A stretch of 64,000 bases of DNA, from the NCBI GenBank assembly GCA_903850335.1, contig CAINLJ010000251.1, positions 1 through 64,000 of the forward strand, read 5' to 3'. Shown here in pieces: positions 17,342 to 26,876 of the stretch. The stretch is from an uncultured Bacteroidia bacterium. GTDB taxonomy: Bacteria; Bacteroidota; Bacteroidia; Bacteroidales; Prolixibacteraceae. The stretch's first letter is position 1; every line of letters begins with the position of its first letter. Under the pieces are notes generated by a model that was not told the origin of the DNA, ran no database searches, and worked only from the letters and a program-made list of their open reading frames with translations. The position numbers and the translations under genes were made by a program.

Positions 17342-18094
17342 ATGCTTGTAATTAAAGATTTATACGCGAAAGTAGAAGGGAAGGATATCCTGAAGGGAAT
17401 AAACCTAACTGTAAATGCAGGTGAGGTTCACGCAATAATGGGACCAAATGGCTCCGGAAAAAGTACGCTTGCAAATGTTTTGGCAGGTCATTCAAATTTT
17501 GAAGTCACACATGGTTCAGTAACCTTTAATGGTAAGGATATATTTGAAATGTCTCCTGATGTAAGGGCAAAAGAGGGGTTGTTCCTCAGTTTTCAGTATC
17601 CTGTGGAGATTCCCGGCGTGAGCATGGTCAATTTCCTTAAAACAGCTGTTAATGAACATAGAAAATACAGAAATGAAAAGGAATTATCTGCCGGTGATTT
17701 TCTCAAACTGATGCGGGAGAAGAAGGCCATGGTTCAGATTGACTCTCAACTTACAAACCGATCTGTCAATGAAGGGTTTTCCGGAGGTGAAAAGAAGAAA
17801 AACGAAATCTTCCAGATGGCAATGCTTGAACCAAAACTGGCAATTCTTGACGAAACCGACAGTGGCCTCGATATTGATGCCCTGAGGATTGTTTCCAATG
17901 GAGTCAATATGCTTAAATCCAAGGATAACGCAACTATTCTGGTCACTCACTACCAACGTTTGCTCGATTATATTGTACCTGACTTTGTACATGTTCTCTA
18001 TGAAGGAAGAATCGTTAAATCCGCAGGTAAAGAGCTGGCACTTGAGCTTGAGGCAAAGGGATATGACTGGATCAAAAAAGAGCTGGGAGAATAA
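17342..18094 (+). CDS. sufC: Fe-S assembly ATPase SufC
   Basis: The 250-residue ABC-type ATPase has Walker A GPNGSGKST (34-42). Its signature is FSGGEKKKNE (146-155), the KKKNE extension being characteristic of SufC, and Walker B is LAILDETDSGLD (166-177). It binds SufB and SufD in the cytosol and powers the conformational change of the scaffold. Next in the operon, 66 bases after sufB, and 2 bases before sufD. Confidence 0.97.
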   Translation: MLVIKDLYAKVEGKDILKGINLTVNAGEVHAIMGPNGSGKSTLANVLAGHSNFEVTHGSVTFNGKDIFEMSPDVRAKEGLFLSFQYPVEIPGVSMVNFLKTAVNEHRKYRNEKELSAGDFLKLMREKKAMVQIDSQLTNRSVNEGFSGGEKKKNEIFQMAMLEPKLAILDETDSGLDIDALRIVSNGVNMLKSKDNATILVTHYQRLLDYIVPDFVHVLYEGRIVKSAGKELALELEAKGYDWIKKELGE

Positions 18095-18096
18095 TT

Positions 18097-19470
18097 ATGG
18101 CAGATGTACTGGAAAAAATATCCGCTGTACAAAGAATCAGTGGCTTACTCGATAACAATCTTAGTAAGATTGAAGAAGGATTACCCGCGTGGGTAAACCA
18201 GATCCGTCAACCTGCCCTTAAGGCTTTTCAGCGCATGGGTATCCCTGGCTTCCGCACCGAAAACTATAAGTATACAGACCTTACCCGGCTGTTTGGTAAC
18301 GAAAATTTCAGACGTGCTTACGTGCCGGACGATTTCGAAGTTGACTTAAGTGAAGTATTCAGTTGTGATGTACCGGAATTCGATACCCATCTGATCCTTG
18401 TTGTAAATGGCTGGTATGACGAAAAAAGCAACAGGAACACAACCTATCCTGATGGTGTGGTTGTAAAAAGCTTTCGCAGGGCAATGATCGAAAATTCTGA
18501 TCTGGTTATGAATTATTATGCCAAATTAGCACCTGTGAATGAAGATCCTTTAACTGCCTTAAACACAATGTTTTCTCAGGATGGCGTATTTATTCATATT
18601 CCGGATCATGTACACATTTCAAAGCCACTACAGATAATTAACATTCTTCGAAGTGAAGATGATCTCTATGTCACACAACGGAATCTGATTATCGCAGGTA
18701 AAAACAGTCAGGTAAAGCTTATGATCTGTGATCACACATTGATGCCGCAGCAATTCATTAACAATAACCTTACTGAGATTCAATTAGGTCAGGATGCTGT
18801 TGCAGATATCTACAGCATTCAAAATCAACATAACAAAACAGCAAGTCTTTCAGGGATATATGTCCATCAGGAACAAGGTTCACAATTAGTTACAAATGCA
18901 ATAACTCTCCATGGAGGTATTATCCGCAATAATCTTAAAGTACTCCTTGACGGCGAGTATGCCTCGGCAAAAATCTGTGGACTCGCATTATCCGATAAAA
19001 ATCAACACGTTGATAATTACACTAATATAGAACATATCAAGCCAAATTGTGAGAGTAATCAACTTTACAAGAACATCCTTGATGATAATTCTACGGGTGG
19101 ATTTACCGGTCGGATTCATGTTCTGCCTTATGCAGTAAAGACGGCAGCCTACCAGCGTAATAACAATGTACTATTAACCAATGCGGCCAGGATGAATACA
19201 AAACCGCAGCTTGTAATAGATAATGATGATGTAAAATGTTCGCATGGAGCAACTGTAGGCAGGATAAATGATGAAGCTCTTTTCTACCTTCAGGCCAGAG
19301 GAATCAACGAGAAGGAGGCCCGGCTGATGTTAATGTTTGCATTTGCACATGAAGTACTGGCTGAAGTAAAAATTGAAAAACTGCGTGATGTAATCGATAA
19401 ACTTGTGAATAAAAGGTTAAGAGGCGAAGTATCCAAATGTCATTCCTGCGCTATGGACTGCATTCGCTGA
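18097..19470 (+). CDS. sufD: Fe-S assembly scaffold subunit SufD
   Basis: The 457-residue protein has a C-terminal beta-helix domain with the conserved KCSHGATVGRIND segment and LFYLQARGINEKEARLML, both typical of SufD. The N-terminal helical part (about 1-110) includes GIPGFRTENYKYTDLTRLF. It pairs with SufB in the scaffold complex and helps iron entry. It ends in a Cys-containing tail (CHSCAMDCIR), which is common in Bacteroidota homologues. Confidence 0.96.
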   Translation: MADVLEKISAVQRISGLLDNNLSKIEEGLPAWVNQIRQPALKAFQRMGIPGFRTENYKYTDLTRLFGNENFRRAYVPDDFEVDLSEVFSCDVPEFDTHLILVVNGWYDEKSNRNTTYPDGVVVKSFRRAMIENSDLVMNYYAKLAPVNEDPLTALNTMFSQDGVFIHIPDHVHISKPLQIINILRSEDDLYVTQRNLIIAGKNSQVKLMICDHTLMPQQFINNNLTEIQLGQDAVADIYSIQNQHNKTASLSGIYVHQEQGSQLVTNAITLHGGIIRNNLKVLLDGEYASAKICGLALSDKNQHVDNYTNIEHIKPNCESNQLYKNILDDNSTGGFTGRIHVLPYAVKTAAYQRNNNVLLTNAARMNTKPQLVIDNDDVKCSHGATVGRINDEALFYLQARGINEKEARLMLMFAFAHEVLAEVKIEKLRDVIDKLVNKRLRGEVSKCHSCAMDCIR

Positions 19471-19507
19471 TTAATGTTATAATTAATTAATGTGAATTAT
19501 CAAAAGC

Positions 19508-20725
19508 ATGTTTCCGGATATTACCAAACTTCGTAAGGATTTTCCAATCCTTGATCAGAGCGTCAATGGCAAACCGTTGATTTATCTCGACAACGCAGCT
19601 ACAAGCCAGCGCCCTCTTCAGGTGATTGACCGGATGAACGAATTTTCGCTGAAAATAAATGGAAATATTCATCGCGCCACGCACTTCCTTGCAAATAAAA
19701 CAACTGAAGCCTTCGAATGTGCCAGGGGCACGTTGCGAACATTTTTAAATGCCTCTGAATCATCTGAAGTGATCTTTACTCACGGTACTACCGAATCAAT
19801 TAACCTTGTTGCCCATTCATTTGGCGAAGCTTTTATTAATGCCGGTGATGAAGTAGTCGTATCCGAAATGGAACATCACGCCAACATAGTCCCATGGCAA
19901 ATTATCTGTAACCGGAAAGGTGCCACGCTAAAAGTCCTCCGGTTTACAGATCAGGGTGTTTTGGATTTAGCTGAACTGGATCAACTATTGACTCATAAAA
20001 CCAAAATTCTGGCTGTCACTCAGGTTTCAAATACCCTAGGAACAGTAAATCCTATTCAAAAGATTATCACAAAAGCCCATGAGAAAAATATACCTGTATT
20101 AATCGACGGAGCTCAGGGTGCTGCACATTTTAGGATTGATGTTCAGGAACTTGATTGTGATTTTTATGCCCTTTCAGGACACAAGATGTACGGACCCACA
20201 GGAATCGGGGTATTGTATGGAAAGCGTAAGTGGCTCGACAGGATGCCCCCTTTTTTAAGTGGTGGTGAGATGATCGACAGAGTCACTTTCGGAAACACTA
20301 CCTTTAATGAGATTCCCTATAAATTCGAAGCCGGAACGCCACATTACACAGGAGCAATTGGTCTGGCGGCAGCCATTGAATATTTGAATAACCAGGATAT
20401 ATCAATACTTGAAAAGTATGAACATGAACTGCTGGCTGAGGCAACGATGCGATTAAAACAGATCGATGGGTTAACGATTTATGGGGAAGCACCTGAAAAA
20501 TCTGGTGTAATAAGTTTTAATATTGAGGGGATACATCCTTTTGACCTTGGTACTTTACTCGATCAGCTTGGTATTGCTGTCAGGACAGGACGTCTCTGCG
20601 CAGATCCGGTAATGGATCATTACGGAGTTGAAAATATGGTTCGTGCCTCATTCGCTTTTTACAATACTTTTAAAGAAATCGAGACATTTTACAAGGCATT
20701 AATCCGTTTGAAAACGATGTTTTAA
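19508..20725 (+). CDS. sufS: Cysteine desulfurase SufS
   Basis: The 405-residue group II cysteine desulfurase has a PLP lysine in SGHK (Lys226), the EMEHHANIVPW segment (His123-124) and GTPHYTGAIG. The catalytic Cys364 lies in RTGRLCADP, the short-loop arrangement of SufS rather than IscS. It releases sulfur from cysteine and passes the persulfide to SufE, encoded next. Start and length are normal. Confidence 0.96.
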   Translation: MFPDITKLRKDFPILDQSVNGKPLIYLDNAATSQRPLQVIDRMNEFSLKINGNIHRATHFLANKTTEAFECARGTLRTFLNASESSEVIFTHGTTESINLVAHSFGEAFINAGDEVVVSEMEHHANIVPWQIICNRKGATLKVLRFTDQGVLDLAELDQLLTHKTKILAVTQVSNTLGTVNPIQKIITKAHEKNIPVLIDGAQGAAHFRIDVQELDCDFYALSGHKMYGPTGIGVLYGKRKWLDRMPPFLSGGEMIDRVTFGNTTFNEIPYKFEAGTPHYTGAIGLAAAIEYLNNQDISILEKYEHELLAEATMRLKQIDGLTIYGEAPEKSGVISFNIEGIHPFDLGTLLDQLGIAVRTGRLCADPVMDHYGVENMVRASFAFYNTFKEIETFYKALIRLKTMF

Positions 20726-20766
20726 TATCCTACATTTATAGTGTCAAAAACTGAGAAAACAATTAA

Positions 20767-21198
20767 ATGACAATAGACGATATACAACAACAAATTATTG
20801 AAGATTTTTCGGGTATTGAAGATTGGATGGACAAGTATAGTTTGCTAATCGAATTAGGCAATGAACTGGAACCTTTAGATCCAAAATATAAAGTAGACAG
20901 CAATCTTATTCGTGGATGTCAGTCAAGGGTTTGGCTGCATCAGGAATTTGCTGAAGGGAAAATTGTCTTCGAAGCTGAAAGTGATGCACTCATTGTTAAG
21001 GGATTAGTCGCGCTTTTATTAAAAATATATTCCGACCGGACTCCTTCAGAGATTCTTGGAAGTGAACCACGATTCATTGATGAGATCGGATTAAGGCAGC
21101 ACCTGTCCCCTACCCGTTCAAACGGCTTGCTTGCAATGGTTAAACAGATGAAACTGTATGCATTGGCCTACGAGAAATTATCATCTAAAAACAATTAA
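20767..21198 (+). CDS. sufE: Sulfur acceptor protein SufE
   Basis: The 143-residue protein has the active-site Cys51 in IRGCQSRVWL, the family hallmark, and the later segment SPTRSNGLLAMVKQMK. SufE accepts persulfide sulfur from SufS and delivers it to SufBCD. It follows sufS in the same operon. Confidence 0.96.
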   Translation: MTIDDIQQQIIEDFSGIEDWMDKYSLLIELGNELEPLDPKYKVDSNLIRGCQSRVWLHQEFAEGKIVFEAESDALIVKGLVALLLKIYSDRTPSEILGSEPRFIDEIGLRQHLSPTRSNGLLAMVKQMKLYALAYEKLSSKNN

Positions 21199-21199
21199 A

Positions 21200-21502
21200 A
21201 TGGACCCACGTATAGATTTAATTATAGAAAACCTCAAGGAGGTGTTTGACCCTGAAATACCAGTCAATATTTATGATTTAGGGTTAGTTTACAGTGTCGA
21301 TATGGAAGAGGATGAAGCCCGGATTCTTATGACGCTCACCGCGCCTAACTGTCCCGCCGCAGATATGATCCTTGCAGACGTTGAATACATGTCGAAAAAA
21401 GTTGAAGGGGTTGAATCATGCAAGGTCGAAATAACTTTTGAACCGGCATGGGAAAAGTCGATGATGTCTGAAGAAGCCAGACTCGAGCTAGGGTTTATGT
21501 AG
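21200..21502 (+). CDS. SufT/MIP18-type DUF59 protein
   Basis: The protein has 100 residues from the ATG at 21200, which lies one base after the sufE stop; the longer frame overlapping sufE is a reading artefact. It shows DPEIPVNIYDLGLVY (17-31) and the TAPNCPAAD motif with Cys51, typical of DUF59 proteins that assist Fe-S cluster maturation or transfer. Its place directly after sufE supports an Fe-S role. It has the single-domain length of Bacteroidota SufT-like proteins. Confidence 0.92.
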   Translation: MDPRIDLIIENLKEVFDPEIPVNIYDLGLVYSVDMEEDEARILMTLTAPNCPAADMILADVEYMSKKVEGVESCKVEITFEPAWEKSMMSEEARLELGFM

Positions 21503-21522
21503 TCTGAAAATCCTTCCCGGAT

Positions 21523-22449
21523 ATGGTCAGCTCTAATGAAAATCACAGTCGTTTAATCAGGCAAAAAGCACTGGATCTGGGATTTTCGGAGTGTGGGATT
21601 TCAAGGGTGAGACCCCTGGTAGAGGAACGGGAACCACTTCAGCGATGGCTTTCCGAAAAAATGCATGGGAACATGAAATACATGGCCAATAACTTCGAAA
21701 TGCGCCTTGATCCCGGAAAAATTGAAGAAGGTGCAAAATCGGTTATTTCGGTTCTCATTAACTACTATCCTGCAGAGAAACAAGCTGACCCAACAGCACC
21801 GGTTATTTCGAAATATGCATATAGCCTTGACTACCACTTTATAATAAAAGAAAAACTAACAATACTTTTAAAATACATTCAATCTGAGATTTCCCCTTGT
21901 CAGGGCAGGGGATTTGTCGATTCAGCACCAATTCTGGAACGCTCACTGGCAAAAGCGGCAGGACTAGGATGGATAGGTAAACATTCTCTTCTTATCAACA
22001 AATACTTTGGCTCGTATGTATTTATAGGAGAATTGATTATAGACCTGGAGCTGGATTATGATATCCCATTCACAAGTGATCATTGCGGCACCTGTACACG
22101 TTGTATTGACGCTTGTCCGACTCAGGCAATTGTAGCTGACCGTGTTGTCGACGCCAGAAAATGTATTGCTTATCATACAATTGAAAACAAGGAGGAGGTG
22201 CCGGAATCCATTCGCAGTAAACTGGAAAACCAAATTTTTGGCTGCGATATTTGTCAGGACGTATGTCCCTGGAATAAAGTCATCAAACCCATACATAATC
22301 AGGATTTTATGCCAATAAAAGGTTTGCTTGAAATGCAGAAAAGCGACTGGCTCGAATTGACCCCTGACACCTACCGTGAAATGTTCTCCAAATCGGCTCT
22401 TGAGCGTGCCGGATATAAACGGATCATGCGAAATATTGGCTATCTTTAG
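21523..22449 (+). CDS. queG: Epoxyqueuosine reductase
   Basis: The 308-residue cobalamin and 4Fe-4S enzyme converts epoxyqueuosine to queuosine in tRNA. The catalytic Asp133 lies in FVDSAPILER. Ferredoxin-like cluster cysteines are 188, 191, 194 and 198 (CGTCTRCIDACPTQAI) and 214, 241, 244 and 248 (GCDICQDVCPWN). It follows the Fe-S assembly genes by 20 bases and may be cotranscribed with them. It lacks the C-terminal HEAT extension of longer QueG versions, as is usual in this phylum. Confidence 0.95.
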   Translation: MVSSNENHSRLIRQKALDLGFSECGISRVRPLVEEREPLQRWLSEKMHGNMKYMANNFEMRLDPGKIEEGAKSVISVLINYYPAEKQADPTAPVISKYAYSLDYHFIIKEKLTILLKYIQSEISPCQGRGFVDSAPILERSLAKAAGLGWIGKHSLLINKYFGSYVFIGELIIDLELDYDIPFTSDHCGTCTRCIDACPTQAIVADRVVDARKCIAYHTIENKEEVPESIRSKLENQIFGCDICQDVCPWNKVIKPIHNQDFMPIKGLLEMQKSDWLELTPDTYREMFSKSALERAGYKRIMRNIGYL

Positions 22450-22467
22450 TCGCTAAAACTGCGAATA

Positions 22468-23463
22468 ATGATAAAATTCAGAACGGAGGTCGAAATTCCT
22501 GAATTTAATAAAAAGATGGGTTATCGTCAGCGTTCGCTGATGATCGGCTCATGCTTTGCCGAAAATACAGGTAATTATTTACAAGAACGTTGCCTCCCCA
22601 TAATGATTAATCCATTTGGGATTCTTTACAATCCGCTTTCAATTTCCCATTGCCTTGATCAAATAATTTCAGGTAAGATTTTCTCCGAAAATGACCTTTT
22701 CTTTGCCAACGGTCTATATCACAGCTTTTCGCATCACAGCCGTTATTCCGGTCCAGATCCCGGGCAGATGCTTGATAAGATAAACGCTGCGTCCTCCGAA
22801 TCTCTTGCTTATCTGAAAAATGCCAGTCATCTATTTGTTACCTTCGGAACTTCATGGGTTTTTCAGCTTAAGGAAAATGGGAATGTAGTTTCTAATTGTC
22901 ATAAATTGCCTGCAGCGACGTTCACCCGCAAACGACTCGATGTTGGTGATATTACCGAGACTTGGATTCCATTGATCGATCAGATCCGCAGGATTAACCC
23001 CAGCCTTCAGGTTGTATTTACAGTAAGTCCGATCAGGCATCTCAAGGATGGCTCGCACGAAAACCAAATCAGCAAATCGATACTCCTGATTGCTATTGAC
23101 AAAATAATTTCGGATTTCGGTAACGATAGAACAACTTATTTCCCTTCCTACGAAATAGTCCTTGACGAATTGCGTGATTACAGGTTCTATGCTGCGGACA
23201 TGTCGCATCCAAGTGATGTGGCTTTGGATTTTATAAGGGAGAAATTTACAAAAGGCTTTTTCGATAATGAGGCTCATTCGATTATAAATGAAGTAGATAA
23301 TATAATTCTATTTTTAAAGCATAAGCCCTTTAATCCTAAGGATAATCAGTATATGTCTTTTATTGAAAATCAGATTAAAAAGTTGGAAATTCTTCAAAAA
23401 AAGCATCCTTTTGCAGACTTTGAACCTCTGATGAGAAAGATTAACGAAAAAAAAATCGATTAA
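22468..23463 (+). CDS. GSCFA domain protein
   Basis: The 331-residue protein is named for its N-terminal motif GSCFA (27-31). It also contains NPFGILYNP and TFGTSWVF. The fold is thought to be SGNH-like, with the Ser or Cys of the motif near the active site; the function is unknown. It is 18 bases after queG, so the two may be cotranscribed. No signal peptide is seen. Confidence 0.9.
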   Translation: MIKFRTEVEIPEFNKKMGYRQRSLMIGSCFAENTGNYLQERCLPIMINPFGILYNPLSISHCLDQIISGKIFSENDLFFANGLYHSFSHHSRYSGPDPGQMLDKINAASSESLAYLKNASHLFVTFGTSWVFQLKENGNVVSNCHKLPAATFTRKRLDVGDITETWIPLIDQIRRINPSLQVVFTVSPIRHLKDGSHENQISKSILLIAIDKIISDFGNDRTTYFPSYEIVLDELRDYRFYAADMSHPSDVALDFIREKFTKGFFDNEAHSIINEVDNIILFLKHKPFNPKDNQYMSFIENQIKKLEILQKKHPFADFEPLMRKINEKKID

Positions 23464-23569
23464 ATTTTCAGTTAACAATTCCTTTGCCTATTTTTAGCCA
23501 GGACAGCGTACCCTCCAGTGTATTGGGAGGCAATTCACTAAAAAGCGTAATATTAAAAATCAAGTTCGT

Positions 23570-25516
23570 ATGAGCTATCTAAATTTCGATAAAGAGGAAC
23601 TGGTCAATCTGGAATACTCATTACAAAGGGAATTTCTGCGCACCAACCGGGCTGGTGCCTATTCTTCTTCAACACTTGCGGGATGCAACACCCGTAAATA
23701 TCATGGAATGTTGATTGTGCAACTTGATGAGCTTGACGGAGGAAAACACCTCTTACTGGCTTCACTTGACGAATCAATAATCCAACACGATGCCCAGTTC
23801 AATCTGGGTATCCATAAATATCCGGGGGAGTTTTACGAACCCAAAGGGCATAAGTACATTCGCAATTTTGAAATTGATACAATTCCAAAACTTACTTATC
23901 GTGTTGGAGGGGTAATTCTTACAAAAACCCGGTTACTCGTCGAACATAAAAATCAGGTAATAGTAAAGTATACACTCGAAGAGGCCACAAGTCCTACAAC
24001 ATTGAGATTCAAACCTTTTTTAGCATTTCGTAATGTCCATCAGCTTACCCACGCTAACATGGTGGCAAATACAAAATTCACGAAGGTAAAAAACGGGATT
24101 AAGATGTGTCTTTATGAAGGATATCCCGAATTGAATATGCAATTTTCGAAAGATCCTGATTTTGTTCCTGTACCCGACTGGTCCAGAAATATCGAATATA
24201 TCAAAGAACGGGCAAGAGGTTACGAATTTCAGGAGGATCTTTTTGTCCCTGGTTACTTTGAATTACCAATAAAGAAAGGAGAGTCAGTATTCTTCTCAGC
24301 ATCCACAGAAATTTGTGATCCTGCGGATCTTAAGAAGCAGTATATGATCGAAAAGGAGAGACGTCTTCCGCGTGACAGCTTCGCTAACTGTCTTACAAAC
24401 GCAGCTCAGCAATTTATGTGCAACAGAAAAGAAGGCAAAGATCTGATTGCCGGTTATCCATGGTATGAATCAATTCCACGTCAGACATTCCTGGCATTGC
24501 CTGGCATCTTATTAAGCCAGAATGAAATTGATACATACGAGCTTATACTTAAAACAAATCTTGGGCGCCTGAAAGATGGACTATTGCCTAAATACGCCGG
24601 GTTAACGAGTGACTATGATGCTGCGGATGCGCCACTTTTTGCATTTTATACTATCCAGGAACTGAAACAGTTTAAGGATAAAAAAGAACTATGGAAAACT
24701 TACGGCCCTGCCATGAAAGAGATCCTTTCCAATTACAGGAAAGGCACCCGGTTCAATATTCATATGCAACCTGACGGGTTGATTCATGCTAAACAGGAAG
24801 GTGTTGCTTTGACATGGATGGACGCATATATCAATGGAAAACCGGTTACACAGCGGGGTGGCCTCGCAGTGGAGATCAATGCTGCCTGGTATAATGCAGT
24901 CTGTTTTGCTCTTGAACTCGCCGAAGCGGCAAAAGATAAAACCTTCATTAATGAATGGTCATCTTTCCCGGAACTTATTGCAAACTCTTTCCTTGACACA
25001 TTCTGGAGCGATGATCATGGTTATCTTGCCGATTATGTCGATGGAAATTATAAAGACTGGTCTGTCAGGCCAAACATGATTTTCACATGTGGTTTTAACT
25101 ATTCACCTCTATCGCGTGAACAGAAAAAAGCAATACTTAGTAAGGTTAGAAATGAACTGTTAACACCGCGTGGTCTGAGATCACTTGCTCCGAATGACCT
25201 TTTATACAAGGGCTCCTGTACAGGTAATCCCGACCTGAGATCAGAAGCAATGCACATGGGGAGTGTTTATCCTTTCCTGATCTACCCATTTATTAAAACC
25301 TATCTTGAGATTCATAAGGCAGGAGGGCTCTCCTTTGTCAAACAAATCATAGCAGGTTTCGAAGAGGAGATGTCGGAACATTGTGTTGGGACGCTCTCTG
25401 AATTATATGAAGGAAATCCTCCAAATGCAGCCAGAGGAGCAATTTCACAGGCCTGGAACGTCGGAGGAGTTCTAAGTGCCTTATCTGCTCTTGAAAAATT
25501 TGGAGAGACATCATAA
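23570..25516 (+). CDS. Glycogen debranching enzyme, amylo-alpha-1,6-glucosidase (GH133-like)
   Basis: The 648-residue protein has an N-terminal beta domain (about 1-240) beginning with REFLRTNRAGAYSSSTLAGCNTRKYHG, typical of archaeal/Bacteroidota-type GDE. A C-terminal (alpha/alpha)6 barrel follows (about 270-640), with GYPWYE, GLTSDYDAADAPLF and LTWMDAYINGKPVTQR. It would hydrolyse alpha-1,6 branch points of glycogen in the cytosol, as no signal peptide is seen. It heads a GDE, GT4, GH57 set that is conserved in Bacteroidota. The next gene follows after 47 bases. Confidence 0.93.
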   Translation: MSYLNFDKEELVNLEYSLQREFLRTNRAGAYSSSTLAGCNTRKYHGMLIVQLDELDGGKHLLLASLDESIIQHDAQFNLGIHKYPGEFYEPKGHKYIRNFEIDTIPKLTYRVGGVILTKTRLLVEHKNQVIVKYTLEEATSPTTLRFKPFLAFRNVHQLTHANMVANTKFTKVKNGIKMCLYEGYPELNMQFSKDPDFVPVPDWSRNIEYIKERARGYEFQEDLFVPGYFELPIKKGESVFFSASTEICDPADLKKQYMIEKERRLPRDSFANCLTNAAQQFMCNRKEGKDLIAGYPWYESIPRQTFLALPGILLSQNEIDTYELILKTNLGRLKDGLLPKYAGLTSDYDAADAPLFAFYTIQELKQFKDKKELWKTYGPAMKEILSNYRKGTRFNIHMQPDGLIHAKQEGVALTWMDAYINGKPVTQRGGLAVEINAAWYNAVCFALELAEAAKDKTFINEWSSFPELIANSFLDTFWSDDHGYLADYVDGNYKDWSVRPNMIFTCGFNYSPLSREQKKAILSKVRNELLTPRGLRSLAPNDLLYKGSCTGNPDLRSEAMHMGSVYPFLIYPFIKTYLEIHKAGGLSFVKQIIAGFEEEMSEHCVGTLSELYEGNPPNAARGAISQAWNVGGVLSALSALEKFGETS

Positions 25517-25563
25517 ATAATTGTAACAATGAAAAGTATTTTTCTCAACTCAGCTTTTTAAAG

Positions 25564-26871
25564 ATGAAAGTTTTAATGTTTGGATGGGAGTTTCCACCGC
25601 ACATTAGCGGGGGACTCGGGACAGCCAGTTACGGTTTAACCAAAGGATTAGCGCAACTTGATGATGTTGAGGTGCTTTTTGTCGTTCCAAAGGCATACGG
25701 CGACGAAGATAATTCGGCAGTTAAAAAGATTATCGGTGCAAGTGATGTCACAATCACTCAGAAGAAAATACTTTTAAACGATTCGGAACATCAGTACACT
25801 TCTCTTGAAGTTGATTCAAATCTTGTTCCCTATTCGACTCCCGAAGAATTTTGGAAACTGACAGAGCAACGGGTTACATCTCAAACACGTTTCATTCAGA
25901 CCGACTCGCAGGGGAGGCTTCCTTTCACTGGTAAATACGGAGCAAACCTGCTCGAAGAGATTGCCAACTATGCTATTGTGGCTGAATATATTGGAAGAGA
26001 ATATGAGTTTGATGTTATTCATGCACACGATTGGCTCGCCTACCCTGCTGGAATAGCAGCCAAAAGGGTTAGTGGTAAACCGCTTGTTATCCACGTCCAC
26101 GCTACCGACTTTGACCGCAGCGGTGGAAGTGTAAACCCGAAAGTCTATTCACTTGAACGTGAAGGGATGGAAATAGCCGATCAGATCATCACGGTTAGCA
26201 ATCTTACACGTAACATAGTAATCGAAAAATACGGAATTAACCCTGCAAAGGTTACAACGGTATATAATGCAGTTGAGCCTGTTGAAAAGACTGAATATAA
26301 AGGCTATACAAAAGGAATAAATGAAAAGATTGTGACGTTCCTGGGTCGTATTACAATGCAGAAAGGTCCTGAATATTTCGTTGAAGCTGCATATCAGGTG
26401 TTACGCCGTACGGATAACGTACATTTTGTAATGGCAGGAAGTGGAGATATGATGGAAAAAATGATCCGTCGCGCCGCACGTCTCGGAATTGCAGACCGGT
26501 TTCATTTCACCGGATTTCTTCATGGTGATGACGTTTTTGATATGTTCCGCATGAGTGATGTTTATGTTATGCCATCAGTCTCCGAACCTTTCGGTATCTC
26601 CCCGTTAGAAGCTATGATGTCAGATGTCCCTACAATTATCTCCAAACAATCAGGAGTTGCCGAAATTCTTACACATGCCATAAAAGTTGATTTTTGGGAT
26701 ATCAACGCGATGGCAGATGCCATATACGGAATCCTAAAATATCCCGCACTTTCTGAAATGTTCAAAAAATATGGAAAAGAAGAGGTGGACAGTTTGCAAT
26801 GGAAACAATCAGCTGAACATGTCCATCAAGTCTATTTATCCGCATTATCCACGTCTACCCCTAAAAATTAA
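25564..26871 (+). CDS. GT4-family glycosyltransferase, glycogen synthase-like
   Basis: The 435-residue GT-B enzyme has an N-terminal FGWEFPPHISGGLGTASYG, whose GGLGT loop resembles glycogen synthase. A central HAHDWLAYPAG and the C-terminal donor-binding motif SEPFGISPLEAM (the E-x7-E retaining-GT signature) follow. Its place between debranching enzyme and GH57 genes points to alpha-glucan synthesis. The nucleotide-sugar donor is not determined. It ends 5 bases before the next gene. Confidence 0.92.
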   Translation: MKVLMFGWEFPPHISGGLGTASYGLTKGLAQLDDVEVLFVVPKAYGDEDNSAVKKIIGASDVTITQKKILLNDSEHQYTSLEVDSNLVPYSTPEEFWKLTEQRVTSQTRFIQTDSQGRLPFTGKYGANLLEEIANYAIVAEYIGREYEFDVIHAHDWLAYPAGIAAKRVSGKPLVIHVHATDFDRSGGSVNPKVYSLEREGMEIADQIITVSNLTRNIVIEKYGINPAKVTTVYNAVEPVEKTEYKGYTKGINEKIVTFLGRITMQKGPEYFVEAAYQVLRRTDNVHFVMAGSGDMMEKMIRRAARLGIADRFHFTGFLHGDDVFDMFRMSDVYVMPSVSEPFGISPLEAMMSDVPTIISKQSGVAEILTHAIKVDFWDINAMADAIYGILKYPALSEMFKKYGKEEVDSLQWKQSAEHVHQVYLSALSTSTPKN

Positions 26872-26876
26872 GAGAT

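Noticed and set aside
21158-21199. Overlap between sufE and the DUF59 gene
   Set aside because: The overlap exists only if the longer frame is used. The ATG at 21200 removes it, so no programmed frameshift is needed.
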